Part shown: piece after piece, positions 20,320 through 28,565 of the stretch
How the letters are laid out: every line of letters starts with the position of its first letter
How positions within the stretch are numbered: the stretch's first letter is position 1
Assembly (NCBI GenBank): GCA_000773965.1
Contig: JRUP01000002.1
Coordinates: 1-64,000 of the forward strand
DNA from: Enterobacter cancerogenus
GTDB lineage: Bacteria; Pseudomonadota; Gammaproteobacteria; Enterobacterales; Enterobacteriaceae
Reading direction: 5' to 3'
DNA: 64,000 bases
Notes under the pieces: model-generated
What the model was told of the DNA's origin: nothing
The model's input: the letters and a program-made list of their open reading frames with translations, nothing else
Database searches by the model: none
Translations under genes and position numbers: made by a program

Positions 20320-21777
20320 TTACAACAACCACTCCACCGGTAAGCGCCACACCAATCGCACCAACAGTCGTTGTATCCACGTGCACTGCGGCTCATGCTT
20401 GTGCACCACCTCACCTGCTTCACCGGGATACTCAACCCAGTTCACCCGCCCCCAGTTGTCCAGACGAAGTGTCCAGGCGCGATCGCGCATCCCGGCAATA
20501 AAGCGCTGATGGGTTTGCTGCGCCAGGGCTTCACTCTCAATCACCAGTCCCATTTCGGTATTCAGCACCGCAGAGCGGGGATCAAAATTAAACGAGCCGA
20601 TAAACACCTTTCGGTTATCGACGGTGAAGGTTTTCGCATGCAAGCTTGAGCCGGAATTACCGGTTAACCCTCGGTCATGTGGGGCTTCACTGGCATTCGC
20701 TTGTGGCTTCATCTCATACAGCGCAATTCCATGACGCAGCAGCTTTTTACGCCAGCGCGCATAACCTGCATGCACCACGGACACATCATTGGCCGCCAGT
20801 GAATTGGTGAGTATGGCGATTTTGACACCCCGCCGCTTGAGCGCCAACAGTTGAGCTACGCCAGCGCGCGTCGGTACAAAATAGGCTGAAATAATATCGA
20901 ACTGCTGTTGCGGTGTGCCAATCACCTCCAGCATGCGTTGCGGCAACAGGCTGGAACGTTTCGCTTTGCCAAGTCCCTTGCGCGGATCATCACTCAGCAG
21001 ACGCGATTCGGCCCACGTCATCTGCATTGATCCCTGTTCCATTTGGCTGACAAAAGAAGAGTGCTCCAGCCGCGCCAGATAACGCTGAACGGCTTCACTC
21101 TGCTGCCACTCTGCCGGTAAACGCACAGCCTGATGGGCATCGCCCGAGACATCTACCACCGCGCGCAAGGGTGAAACCGCTTTGCTCTGCCAGTAGCGCT
21201 CGAAATCGTGCGTGACTTGATGTACCACCGGGCCAATCGCCAGCACATCCAAATCGGTAAACAGCGGCTCATCGCCAGTTCCGAAATATTCGTCGCCGAT
21301 ATTGCGTCCACCGACCAGTGTCACGGCCCCATCCACCGTCAGGCTCTTATTGTGCATGCGTCGATTAAGCCGGGCGAAATCAGTCAGGTAACCGAGCGCG
21401 CGCAGGGTACGAAAGGAAAAGGGATTGAATAAGCGCACCGCAATGTTGGGATGGCGATCGAGTTCGGCCAGCGTGTCATCCAGGCCCGGCGTATTATTGT
21501 CATCTAATAGCAAGCGAACGTTGACGCCACGTTCGGCGGCATCCAGCAACGCGCTAAACAACAGACGGCCAGACATGTCGTTGTGCCAGATGTAGTACTG
21601 CACATCAATAGTGTGTTGCGCCATGCCCATCAGCAGATAGCGCGCGGCAAAGGCATCCAGACCATCGTTAAGGGGATGAATGCCACTCATCCCAGGATGC
21701 AGCGCACAACGTGCATCAACAATCTCTCGTAACCCTTCGCCCGCTGGCGGTTGCTGAACGGATGCTGCTTCACTCAT
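20320..21777 (-). CDS. clsC: Cardiolipin synthase C (ClsC)
   Basis: 485 residues (E. coli ClsC, YmdC, 473). It is a phospholipase-D superfamily enzyme with two HKD motifs: HNKSLTVDGAVTLVGGRN near residue 140 and HAKTFTVDNRKVFIGSFN near 395. In E. coli ClsC makes cardiolipin from phosphatidylethanolamine and phosphatidylglycerol and works best with the macrodomain protein YmdB encoded next to it. No ymdB-like gene is present here. It diverges from the GH1-like gene across about 155 bp. Confidence 0.92.
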   Translation of the reverse strand: MSEAASVQQPPAGEGLREIVDARCALHPGMSGIHPLNDGLDAFAARYLLMGMAQHTIDVQYYIWHNDMSGRLLFSALLDAAERGVNVRLLLDDNNTPGLDDTLAELDRHPNIAVRLFNPFSFRTLRALGYLTDFARLNRRMHNKSLTVDGAVTLVGGRNIGDEYFGTGDEPLFTDLDVLAIGPVVHQVTHDFERYWQSKAVSPLRAVVDVSGDAHQAVRLPAEWQQSEAVQRYLARLEHSSFVSQMEQGSMQMTWAESRLLSDDPRKGLGKAKRSSLLPQRMLEVIGTPQQQFDIISAYFVPTRAGVAQLLALKRRGVKIAILTNSLAANDVSVVHAGYARWRKKLLRHGIALYEMKPQANASEAPHDRGLTGNSGSSLHAKTFTVDNRKVFIGSFNFDPRSAVLNTEMGLVIESEALAQQTHQRFIAGMRDRAWTLRLDNWGRVNWVEYPGEAGEVVHKHEPQCTWIQRLLVRLVWRLPVEWLL

Positions 21778-21932
21778 ACCGAATCCCTGAATTCAATGGA
21801 TCTATTATTGTTGGTCTTACCGCATCGGATGGCCATCAGAGATATCTGCTACCGCTCGCTGACGCGTCTTTAGTTTACAGTCTAGACTTAGGCGTGCGTT
21901 CTGCATCCGACGTTTACCGTGAGGAGAGGATG

Positions 21933-23081
21933 ATGACTCAGCAATCCCCGCGCCATCACCCGCAGCTTTTCCGCAGTTTCTTCCAGGGTAGCTTCCCCTG
22001 CTCCACCGCCTGCCGCAGCGGGGGCCGTCGTATGGATATGGTGATCAGTAGTGGTCACGACATGTTACTGGAGAAAGATTACGCTGCGCTGGCGCAGGAA
22101 GGATTACACACTGCCCGCGACGGTGCACGCTGGCATTTAATCGAAGCCACGCCAAACGAATATGACTGGCGCAGCTTTTTGCCGATGGTCCATGCCGCAG
22201 CACGTCACGATATGCAGATCATCTGGGAATTAGCCCATTTTGGCTACCCGGAACACCTCGATATCTGGCGTAGCGCCTTTGTCGATCATTTTGAGCGTTT
22301 CGCACGTGCCATGGCGCAGTTGATGCGTGATGAAGGCGTTGAACACCCTTTTTTCACCCCAATCAACCAAATCTCCTTTTGGTCTTGGGCCGGGGCAGAT
22401 GTTTCCTGGCTTGATCCCTATGCCAGCGAGCGCGGCCGCGAGCTAAAACGTCAGCTGGTACGCGCCTCGCTGGCGGCGATGCATGCGGTTCGCGAGGTTT
22501 ATCCTGATGCGCGCTTTGTACTCACCGATCCGCTGGTGCAAATCGCTGCCGACCCCGACAACCCCGACAGTAAGCCCTATGCAGATGCCCAGCACCAGGC
22601 CCAGTTTGAAGCCTGGGACTGGATTGCCGGGCGCGATGCGCCGGAGCTGGGCGGACGTGAAGACTTCCTCGATATTCTCGGCCTGAATTACTATCCCGAT
22701 AACCACTGGTTCTTTTCCGGCGACACCATCCCTGCTGAACACGCGACTTATCAACCGCTGCATCGCCTGATGCTGCAATGCTGGCAGCGCTATCAACGTC
22801 CATTATTGCTGGCAGAGACTGGTGCGGAAGGCGACGCGCGCGCGCCCTGGCTGCGGCATGTCACGGAAGAAGCGCTGTTAGCCCTGGACGAAGGTGTCGC
22901 GCTGGAAGGGATTTCACTCTATCCGGTGGTGGAATATCCGGCCTGGGCAGACGATCGACGTTCACCTGGCGCGCTGTTTGGCCTGGGCGATCCCAATGGC
23001 AATCGCACGCTACACGAAGCGCTGGCGTTAGAGCTGCGCAGTCAGCAAATTAAGTGGCACAACCGGGAAAAACAGAATTAA
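21933..23081 (+). CDS. GH1-like glycoside hydrolase with atypical acid/base residue
   Basis: About 382 residues from ATG 21933 with GAGGAG upstream (ATG 21930 is also possible); the open frame further 5' runs into clsC and is not coding. The protein resembles beta-glucosidase-type GH1/clan-A TIM barrels. The position of the acid/base motif (usually T-x-NE) reads TPINQISFW near residue 145, with Gln where Glu is expected, and the nucleophile segment reads LLAETGAEGD near 290, with Glu. No signal peptide is evident. The substrate is unknown; proximity to glucan and cardiolipin genes is the only context. Confidence 0.75.
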   Translation: MTQQSPRHHPQLFRSFFQGSFPCSTACRSGGRRMDMVISSGHDMLLEKDYAALAQEGLHTARDGARWHLIEATPNEYDWRSFLPMVHAAARHDMQIIWELAHFGYPEHLDIWRSAFVDHFERFARAMAQLMRDEGVEHPFFTPINQISFWSWAGADVSWLDPYASERGRELKRQLVRASLAAMHAVREVYPDARFVLTDPLVQIAADPDNPDSKPYADAQHQAQFEAWDWIAGRDAPELGGREDFLDILGLNYYPDNHWFFSGDTIPAEHATYQPLHRLMLQCWQRYQRPLLLAETGAEGDARAPWLRHVTEEALLALDEGVALEGISLYPVVEYPAWADDRRSPGALFGLGDPNGNRTLHEALALELRSQQIKWHNREKQN

Positions 23082-23251
23082 GAGTGTTGCGTCGGATGAA
23101 CTTTTGGCGGACAGGTTTGTACATCAAGCGTGGGATCGGCGGGATGGCGCACATCGGTCAGCCATGTCATGGTGAACAGGAACACCACGCCAATTAAACA
23201 GGCGGAGAGCAGGCCAATTATGGCAATCAGTTTGTCATCTCGGGCTTCCAT
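23078..23251 (-). CDS. Small single-pass membrane protein (57 aa)
   Basis: Start at ATG 23251 (MEARDDKLIAII), chosen because AAGGAG lies 7 nt upstream. It has one hydrophobic segment (IAIIGLLSACLIGVVFLFTMTWL) split as a single helix at about residues 9-31 and a polar tail with DPTLDVQTCPPKVHP. I do not recognise a family. Its stop overlaps that of the GH1-like gene by 4 bp (converging). It follows the 47-aa gene below by 39 bp on the same strand, so they are probably one transcript. Confidence 0.7.
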   Translation of the reverse strand: MEARDDKLIAIIGLLSACLIGVVFLFTMTWLTDVRHPADPTLDVQTCPPKVHPTQHS

Positions 23252-23290
23252 CGACATCTCCTTGCAGGCTTCCATGAACTGTTGCTGACC

Positions 23291-23434
23291 TTAGCTCATC
23301 CATAACGTCACCATCAGGACGAAGATTATAAGGGTAACAGAGGTCACTGCAAGTACCACAATAGCGAAGTGCGCATCATCCAGAGATTGTCGTAAAGGCT
23401 CGTCGTGATCGTCAGGTGGCGCGGGTGAACTCAT
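23291..23434 (-). CDS. Very small single-pass membrane protein (47 aa)
   Basis: A 47-codon frame from ATG 23434 to TAA 23291 encodes an acidic N-terminus (SSPAPPDDHDEPLRQS) and one hydrophobic segment (FAIVVLAVTSVTLIIFVLMV) near the C-terminus. The ribosome site is weak. Pairing with the next small membrane protein on the same strand makes it more believable than either alone. The function is unknown. Confidence 0.55.
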   Translation of the reverse strand: MSSPAPPDDHDEPLRQSLDDAHFAIVVLAVTSVTLIIFVLMVTLWMS

Positions 23435-23531
23435 GTCGACTCAATAACAAAAGACTTTTGTGCGCGGGATTGCCGCACTGAGTGTAATGGAATGCGTGGC
23501 AAGGTACAGAATTATTTCAGTATGAAATGAC

Positions 23532-23557
23532 AACAGGGACGCAATGGCGTCCCTGTT
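23532..23557 (-). terminator. Hairpin after the TonB-dependent receptor
   Basis: AACAGGGACGC and GCGTCCCTGTT form a perfect 11-bp stem with a 4-nt loop, just 11 bp after the receptor stop on the minus strand. The following bases (GTCATTTCAT) are moderately T-rich. Confidence 0.75.
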
Positions 23558-23567
23558 AAGAGCCGGA

Positions 23568-25772
23568 TTAGAAATCGTAGCTCATGGAGACTTTCAAGGT
23601 GCGAGGGTCGCCCTGATAAATGTAGTAGCCGTAGCTTTCTACGCTTGACCAGTACTTCTCATTGGTAACGTTATCAACACCCACGCGCCAGACCATATCA
23701 TGATCGTTCAGCTTGGTACGGTAACGCACGCCAAGATCCAATGTGGTGTAGCTATCCAGCGACTTGGTATTCTGCGCATCGGCATACTGCGAACCTGAAT
23801 GATTCACATAAGCCGTGGCCGTTAAGCCATCGACCGGTTTGATGTCGTATTCAGCACCCAGTACGAAGTAGTAGCGAGGAACACCAATCGCCTGCTTACC
23901 ATTTAACGTGCCGTTGGCAGATTCGGTGATCTGCGCATCCAGCCAGGTGGCGCTGCCATTCAGACGGAAACCGAGTACCGGTTCGCCAAACAGATTCAGC
24001 TCTACACCACGGTTACGTTGCTCGCCATTCAGCGCATAAACGTTATCGCTGTTGGTGATAGCGTTAGGTTTGCGGATATCAAACAGTGACAGCGCGCCGC
24101 CAACACGATCGAAGTCGACTTTAACGCCCACTTCATTCTGCTTAGAGTGTGCGATGCCGGTAGTTTTACCGTAGTTAGCTGCGGTATTTGGCGCCGCGCT
24201 ACCCGGTTGCAACGCTTCGGTGTGGTTGGCATAGAAAGAAACTTCTTTCCATGGCTTGTACACCACACCGTAGGTTGGCATCCAGCGGCTGGCGTCAAAG
24301 CGAGAATCGGTATCTTCTGCACCGGTGTCGTTATTATAACTGCGCACCACCACTTTCTGATGACGTGCACCGGCAGTGAACAGCACGGTGTCATCGAAGA
24401 AGCCCAGCGTATCGCTCAGCAGATAACCCTGGGTACGCGTGCGGCCCGTGGTCAGCGGATCGTGGTAATCCCCACTGCCCGAAGTGGTGACCGGAACAGC
24501 AGTGGTCGGCGTGTTATAAATATTGGTGTCGACTGACCCTGCGCCATAACGCCACGCCGTTTTAACCGCCTGAGTCACTGCAGAATAACCAAAGTTAACT
24601 TTGTGGGTGACAAATCCGGTGGTGAAGTTACCGCGAATCCCCGTCATGCCGCTGAAAGCATCGTTGATACGGTTGGTATCTAAGCGGCCATACTGCGCAT
24701 CGCCGCTGGCATCGGAGACCGCCGGGCTGGCATACAGGCCAATTTCATGCGAATGCTGAGCACCTACCGCACCGTACCAGGTCCAGCTATCGGTTAAATC
24801 ATACTCGGCCTTCGCCATACCGAATTCACTTTCGATATTGCTGTAAACCCAGGGCTGGCTGGTGTTATGCGTTGCGGCTGTCGGTGCGGGAATGAAGTCC
24901 AGCCCACTGACGTTAACGCCAATGCGGTCACCGTGGAAGGTCTGCTTCTGGTAGCCCACATCCAGTGAGGTACGCAGGCGATCGCCACGGTAATCCAGAC
25001 CGAGGGAGGCCGCCGTGGTGCGGCGTTTAGCGCCATGCACTGCGGTATCCCCTTCACGATCCAGCACATTGACGCGCACGCCAAACTGGTTGTTATCACC
25101 AAAACGACGTCCGGCATCAACCGATCCGCCCACCTGAGAAGAGGAGGTGTAATCCAGGCCGACACGCGCCATTGGCGTATCTTCCGCGTGTTTTGGCTCA
25201 AGGTTGATCATGCCGCCAACGCCGGACGTTGCCGCACCGTTAACCAGTGAGTTAGCCCCTTTAAACACTTCTACGCGATCAATCAATTGAGTATCGATCA
25301 CCTGACGCGGCACGACGCCTGGCAGCCCGCCATAAGTCATGTCATCGCCATCCAGCTCAAAGCCACGAATGCGATAGGTTTCCGCATAGTTACCGTAGCC
25401 CTGAACGTTCTGCACGCTGGCGTCGTTGCGCACCACATCAGCGATGGTTTTCGCCTGCTGATCCTGAATCATTTTCGAGGTGAAGCCGATGACGTTAAAC
25501 GGCACGTCCATGGCATTCTGCTCACCTAGCATGCCGAGGCGGCCGCCGTGGGCGATTTGCCCATCGAGGTATGCGGGCACCAAATCATTGCCGCCGGATT
25601 TGAAGTCAGCTTGTGGCGTTGCGGTCACGGTCAGCGTCTGCTGCTCGTTTTTGGCCGCGGTTGAAGACGTTGTGGTGTTGGTGGTAGCAGCCATCACTGG
25701 CAAACAACCGGCACTGACCAGAACGGCGAGCAGCGTCGGTTTCAGTCCGGGATTGAAAGGCGAAGTACGCAT
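23568..25772 (-). CDS. TonB-dependent siderophore receptor
   Basis: About 734 residues from ATG 25772 (MRTSPFNPGLKPT), with GGGG upstream; a longer frame to 25841 is not needed. A signal peptide ends near VMAA. A plug domain (about 60-190, with NDASVQNVQGYGNYAETYRIRGF split motifs) is followed by a 22-strand beta-barrel, ending with the aromatic Phe typical of outer-membrane barrels (VSMSYDF). It resembles the FcuA/BfrB-like siderophore receptors, but the ligand (hydroxamate or other) cannot be settled by eye. A Fur box lies just upstream, so iron starvation should induce it. Confidence 0.9.
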   Translation of the reverse strand: MRTSPFNPGLKPTLLAVLVSAGCLPVMAATTNTTTSSTAAKNEQQTLTVTATPQADFKSGGNDLVPAYLDGQIAHGGRLGMLGEQNAMDVPFNVIGFTSKMIQDQQAKTIADVVRNDASVQNVQGYGNYAETYRIRGFELDGDDMTYGGLPGVVPRQVIDTQLIDRVEVFKGANSLVNGAATSGVGGMINLEPKHAEDTPMARVGLDYTSSSQVGGSVDAGRRFGDNNQFGVRVNVLDREGDTAVHGAKRRTTAASLGLDYRGDRLRTSLDVGYQKQTFHGDRIGVNVSGLDFIPAPTAATHNTSQPWVYSNIESEFGMAKAEYDLTDSWTWYGAVGAQHSHEIGLYASPAVSDASGDAQYGRLDTNRINDAFSGMTGIRGNFTTGFVTHKVNFGYSAVTQAVKTAWRYGAGSVDTNIYNTPTTAVPVTTSGSGDYHDPLTTGRTRTQGYLLSDTLGFFDDTVLFTAGARHQKVVVRSYNNDTGAEDTDSRFDASRWMPTYGVVYKPWKEVSFYANHTEALQPGSAAPNTAANYGKTTGIAHSKQNEVGVKVDFDRVGGALSLFDIRKPNAITNSDNVYALNGEQRNRGVELNLFGEPVLGFRLNGSATWLDAQITESANGTLNGKQAIGVPRYYFVLGAEYDIKPVDGLTATAYVNHSGSQYADAQNTKSLDSYTTLDLGVRYRTKLNDHDMVWRVGVDNVTNEKYWSSVESYGYYIYQGDPRTLKVSMSYDF

Positions 25773-25792
25773 GGATATCCCCTGATACGAAA

Positions 25793-25811
25793 TATATTGA
25801 TAATCATTTTT
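25793..25811 (-). promoter_or_regulatory. Fur box of the TonB-dependent receptor
   Basis: TATATTGATAATCATTTTT aligns to the 19-bp Fur consensus GATAATGATAATCATTATC with a perfect central GATAATCATT. It lies about 20 bp before the receptor start, overlapping the expected promoter. Confidence 0.78.
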
Positions 25812-25997
25812 ATTACGGTTTGCGATTATGCGGAGTGCCAATACGAAAGCAAGTAAAATCGCTGAACTTACTCAACTCAGCGTGGTCAGAAGCGCTTATT
25901 TGTTAAGAATGCGAAAAATCCCTGCGGTAATTGCACTTACCACTGTGATTTCACTCAGAAATTGTGGGGATTTAAGGCCGGTAAAAATAAGAGTACA

Positions 25998-26142
25998 GCG
26001 GCTTCGTTATTGAAACCGCTGTCAGTCTGGGGGATTCAGGCGTTGTGGTTTCGCTTAATGAAACCGCTCGCAGTTTGGAGAATTCAGGCGTCGCGGCTTC
26101 ACTTATCGAAACCGCTGACAGTCGGGAACAGTTAGGCGTCGC
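25998..26142 (-). repeat. Three tandem 48-bp hairpin units at the 3' end of apeR
   Basis: A motif GAAACCGCT recurs at 26012, 26060 and 26108, exactly 48 bp apart, each as part of a stem (about AGCGGYTTC/GAARCCGCT, 9 bp with one wobble on the transcribed strand) and each followed by a related AGT-G-GG ... AGGCGT segment. The third unit includes the last codons and stop of apeR, so the other two look like duplicated copies of the apeR end plus its hairpin. They probably serve as transcript-end or stability elements. Confidence 0.8.
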
Positions 26143-27367
26143 GCCAGCGTTTAAACACCAGCGAGGTGTTGATACCCCCGAAGGCAAAGTTGTTGGATTG
26201 AATATAATCGGTATCGATCGAGCGTGATTCGCCGATGATATAGTCCAGATCGCCACACTCTGCGGCGGGCTGCGTCAGATTCAGCGTGGGCGCAAACCAC
26301 CCTTCTCTCATCATCTCAATGCTCATCCAGGCTTCCAGTGCACCACAGGCACCGAGCGTGTGACCAAAGTAACTTTTCAGAGATGAAATCGGCGTGTCAT
26401 TGCCAAAAATCGCCGCGGTGGCCTGACTTTCAGCGATATCGCCGCGATCGGTGGCCGTGCCATGGGCATTGATATAGCCAATCTGCTCCGGCGTCACGCC
26501 CGCCGTTTTCAGCGCGCGTTCGATGCAGATCTGCATGGTTTCACGCTGCGGCTGGGTAATATGCGCCGCATCACAGTTGGTGTGGAAACCCACCAGTTCG
26601 GCGTAAATGGTCGCGCCGCGTGCCTGGGCATGCTCCAGTGATTCGAGGATCAAGGTTCCCGCGCCTTCGCCAATCACCAACCCATCGCGCTGCTGATCAA
26701 AAGGTGACGGTGAAGAATGCGGTGCATCGTTGCGTTGGCTGGTGGCAAACAGCGTGTCAAACACCGCCGCTTCGGAAGGACACAGCTCTTCAGCCCCGCC
26801 CGCCACCATCACCGTTTGATAACCATGGCGGATCGCTTCCCACGCATAGCCAATCGCCTGGCTGCCCGAGGTGCAGGCGCTGGAAGTCGGTATCACCCGG
26901 CCGCGCAGGCCAAAGAACAACCCGGCATTCACCGCGGTGGTGTGCGGCATCATTTGCACATAGGTAGTACCGGTGATGTTATTGGTATGTTTTTCTGTCA
27001 GCATGGTGGCAAATTCACTGACCGGGCCGGTGCTGCCAGTAGATGAACCATAGGCAATACCGGTTTCCCCGCTGGTCAGCACCGGGTGATCGATCAAGCC
27101 GGCCTGTTCCAGCGCCAGCTCGGTTGCGCGCGTTGCCATTAACGACACACGCCCCATTGAACGAATGCGTTTACGCGTGTAGTGCGCGGGCAGTTCGAAG
27201 TTATCGACCGGGGCACCGAGCAAGGTGTGTAATCCATCGTAAATTTGCCATTCCGGCATTTTCCGCACCGCGTTTTGCCCTTGCTTGATGCGCGCGGCCA
27301 CCGCTGGCCAGTTTTCGCCAAAGGCGGTGACGCCACCCATGCCCGTAACCACAACTCGCTGCATCAC
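26132..27367 (-). CDS. apeR: Aryl polyene ketosynthase ApeR (FabF-like)
   Basis: 411 residues with a complete beta-ketoacyl-ACP synthase II fold. The catalytic triad is visible: Cys in TSSACTSGSQ near residue 165, His in NAHGTATDRGD near 300, His in KSYFGHTLGACGALE near 340. In APE systems this ketosynthase is needed for full chain formation from malonyl-ACP units. It overlaps apeQ by 4 bp (ATGA) and is the last gene of the 16-gene operon. Naming follows the alphabetical APE order known from E. coli CFT073 and Xenorhabdus, recalled from memory. Confidence 0.88.
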   Translation of the reverse strand: MMQRVVVTGMGGVTAFGENWPAVAARIKQGQNAVRKMPEWQIYDGLHTLLGAPVDNFELPAHYTRKRIRSMGRVSLMATRATELALEQAGLIDHPVLTSGETGIAYGSSTGSTGPVSEFATMLTEKHTNNITGTTYVQMMPHTTAVNAGLFFGLRGRVIPTSSACTSGSQAIGYAWEAIRHGYQTVMVAGGAEELCPSEAAVFDTLFATSQRNDAPHSSPSPFDQQRDGLVIGEGAGTLILESLEHAQARGATIYAELVGFHTNCDAAHITQPQRETMQICIERALKTAGVTPEQIGYINAHGTATDRGDIAESQATAAIFGNDTPISSLKSYFGHTLGACGALEAWMSIEMMREGWFAPTLNLTQPAAECGDLDYIIGESRSIDTDYIQSNNFAFGGINTSLVFKRWRDA

Positions 27368-28095
27368 AACATACCTCCGTTGATTGAAATCACCTGACGC
27401 GTCACGTAGCCCGCAATATCCGACATCAGATAGCTGGCGAGTCCGGCAACTTCCTCAGCCGCCCCCATGCGCTTCATAGGAATGATCTTCAGCGCTTCGT
27501 CGATCACCATCGGCTCCAGATCCGTCATGCCGGTGTCAATCAAACCTGGCGCGATACAGTTCACGGTGATTTTGCGTTTTGCTAACTCGATGGCCAGCGC
27601 TTTGGTGGCACCAATAATCCCCGCCTTGGCCGCGCTGTAATTCACCTGACCGCGATTGCCCATGATACCGGACACCGAGGATAAGGTGACGATTCGGCCG
27701 CCTTTACGCAGACCAATCATCGGCATCACACAGGGATGAATGACGTTGTAGAAGCTGTCGAGGTTGGTGTGGATCACGCTGTCCCACTCATCTTCGGTCA
27801 GGGCCGGGAAAGCGCCGTCACGCGTAATACCGGCATTGTTCACTACACCGTAATAGGCGCCGTGTTCGGCGATATCGTTTTCAATTGCGGTGCGCGTGGC
27901 TTCGCGATCGGCCACGTCAAACTGCAGAGTGCGCCCCACTCCGCCCGCATTCGTGATGTCCGCCAGCGTCTGTTGTGCACCCGCTGCATCACGGTGGTAA
28001 TGCACCACCACGTTGAAACCATCCTGCGCCAGGCGAAGCGCAATGGCGCGGCCAATCCCTTTACTGGCGCCGGTCACTAATACGCTGCGCGTCAT
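27364..28095 (-). CDS. apeQ: Aryl polyene 3-ketoacyl-ACP reductase ApeQ (FabG-like)
   Basis: 243 residues, a classical short-chain dehydrogenase. The N-terminal NADP-binding motif is TGASKGIGRAIAL and the catalytic Ser-Tyr-Lys are in SSVSGIMGNRGQ and YSAAKAG (about residues 140-160). It reduces the 3-keto intermediate after each elongation in the polyene cycle. It overlaps apeR and apeP by 4 bp each. Confidence 0.9.
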   Translation of the reverse strand: MTRSVLVTGASKGIGRAIALRLAQDGFNVVVHYHRDAAGAQQTLADITNAGGVGRTLQFDVADREATRTAIENDIAEHGAYYGVVNNAGITRDGAFPALTEDEWDSVIHTNLDSFYNVIHPCVMPMIGLRKGGRIVTLSSVSGIMGNRGQVNYSAAKAGIIGATKALAIELAKRKITVNCIAPGLIDTGMTDLEPMVIDEALKIIPMKRMGAAEEVAGLASYLMSDIAGYVTRQVISINGGML

Positions 28096-28565
28096 GGCTG
28101 CATCCCTTGTTGTAATTGATTAAGTTCCTGTTCATCCGGCTGATAGGTATTCAGCCGACCGCTGGCAAGGACCGCATCCTGACTGCGGATCTCGCCTTCA
28201 AAGCTACCGAGCTTGTCGTCACGCATCAGCAGATGCATCTCCACCCGCAGCGTGCTGTCTGCGGCAAAGGTGGCAGCAGCGGCACGATAGCCGCGTCCAC
28301 CCAGTAACATGCCGGGGCGGATATTCCGATCGCCGCGCTGTCGGGCATGAAAGCCAGACCAGACGCCAACGGTCTGCGCCATGATCTCGACGCCAAACCA
28401 TGCGGGCAGCTCGCCCTGCGCATTAAGAAACGGCGCGAGTACGCCCTGATGGTTGATGGTCACTTCACACACCACGCGCTCGTCGCTGACCTGAATCACG
28501 CGATCCAGCAGCAGCATCGGTGCACGGTGCGGCAGATAGTCGCCCACCGGCAGAAAATCAGTCAT
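28092..28565 (-). CDS. apeP: Aryl polyene dehydratase ApeP (hotdog fold)
   Basis: 157 residues of the FabA/FabZ-like hotdog family: an N-terminal DYLPHRAPMLLLDRVIQV segment with the conserved His, and LPAWFGVEIMAQTVGVW with the acidic catalytic residue near residue 60. It is one of two dehydratases of the cluster (with ApeI) and makes the trans double bonds of the polyene. It overlaps apeO by 8 bp. Confidence 0.86.
   Translation of the reverse strand: MTDFLPVGDYLPHRAPMLLLDRVIQVSDERVVCEVTINHQGVLAPFLNAQGELPAWFGVEIMAQTVGVWSGFHARQRGDRNIRPGMLLGGRGYRAAAATFAADSTLRVEMHLLMRDDKLGSFEGEIRSQDAVLASGRLNTYQPDEQELNQLQQGMQP

Noticed and set aside
25972..26256. Minus- and plus-strand frames reading 16-residue repeats in the 48-bp repeat unit
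   Set aside because: The period is divisible by three, so any open frame gives a repeated peptide. There is no ribosome site, and the frame differs from apeR. I treat it as noncoding repeats.
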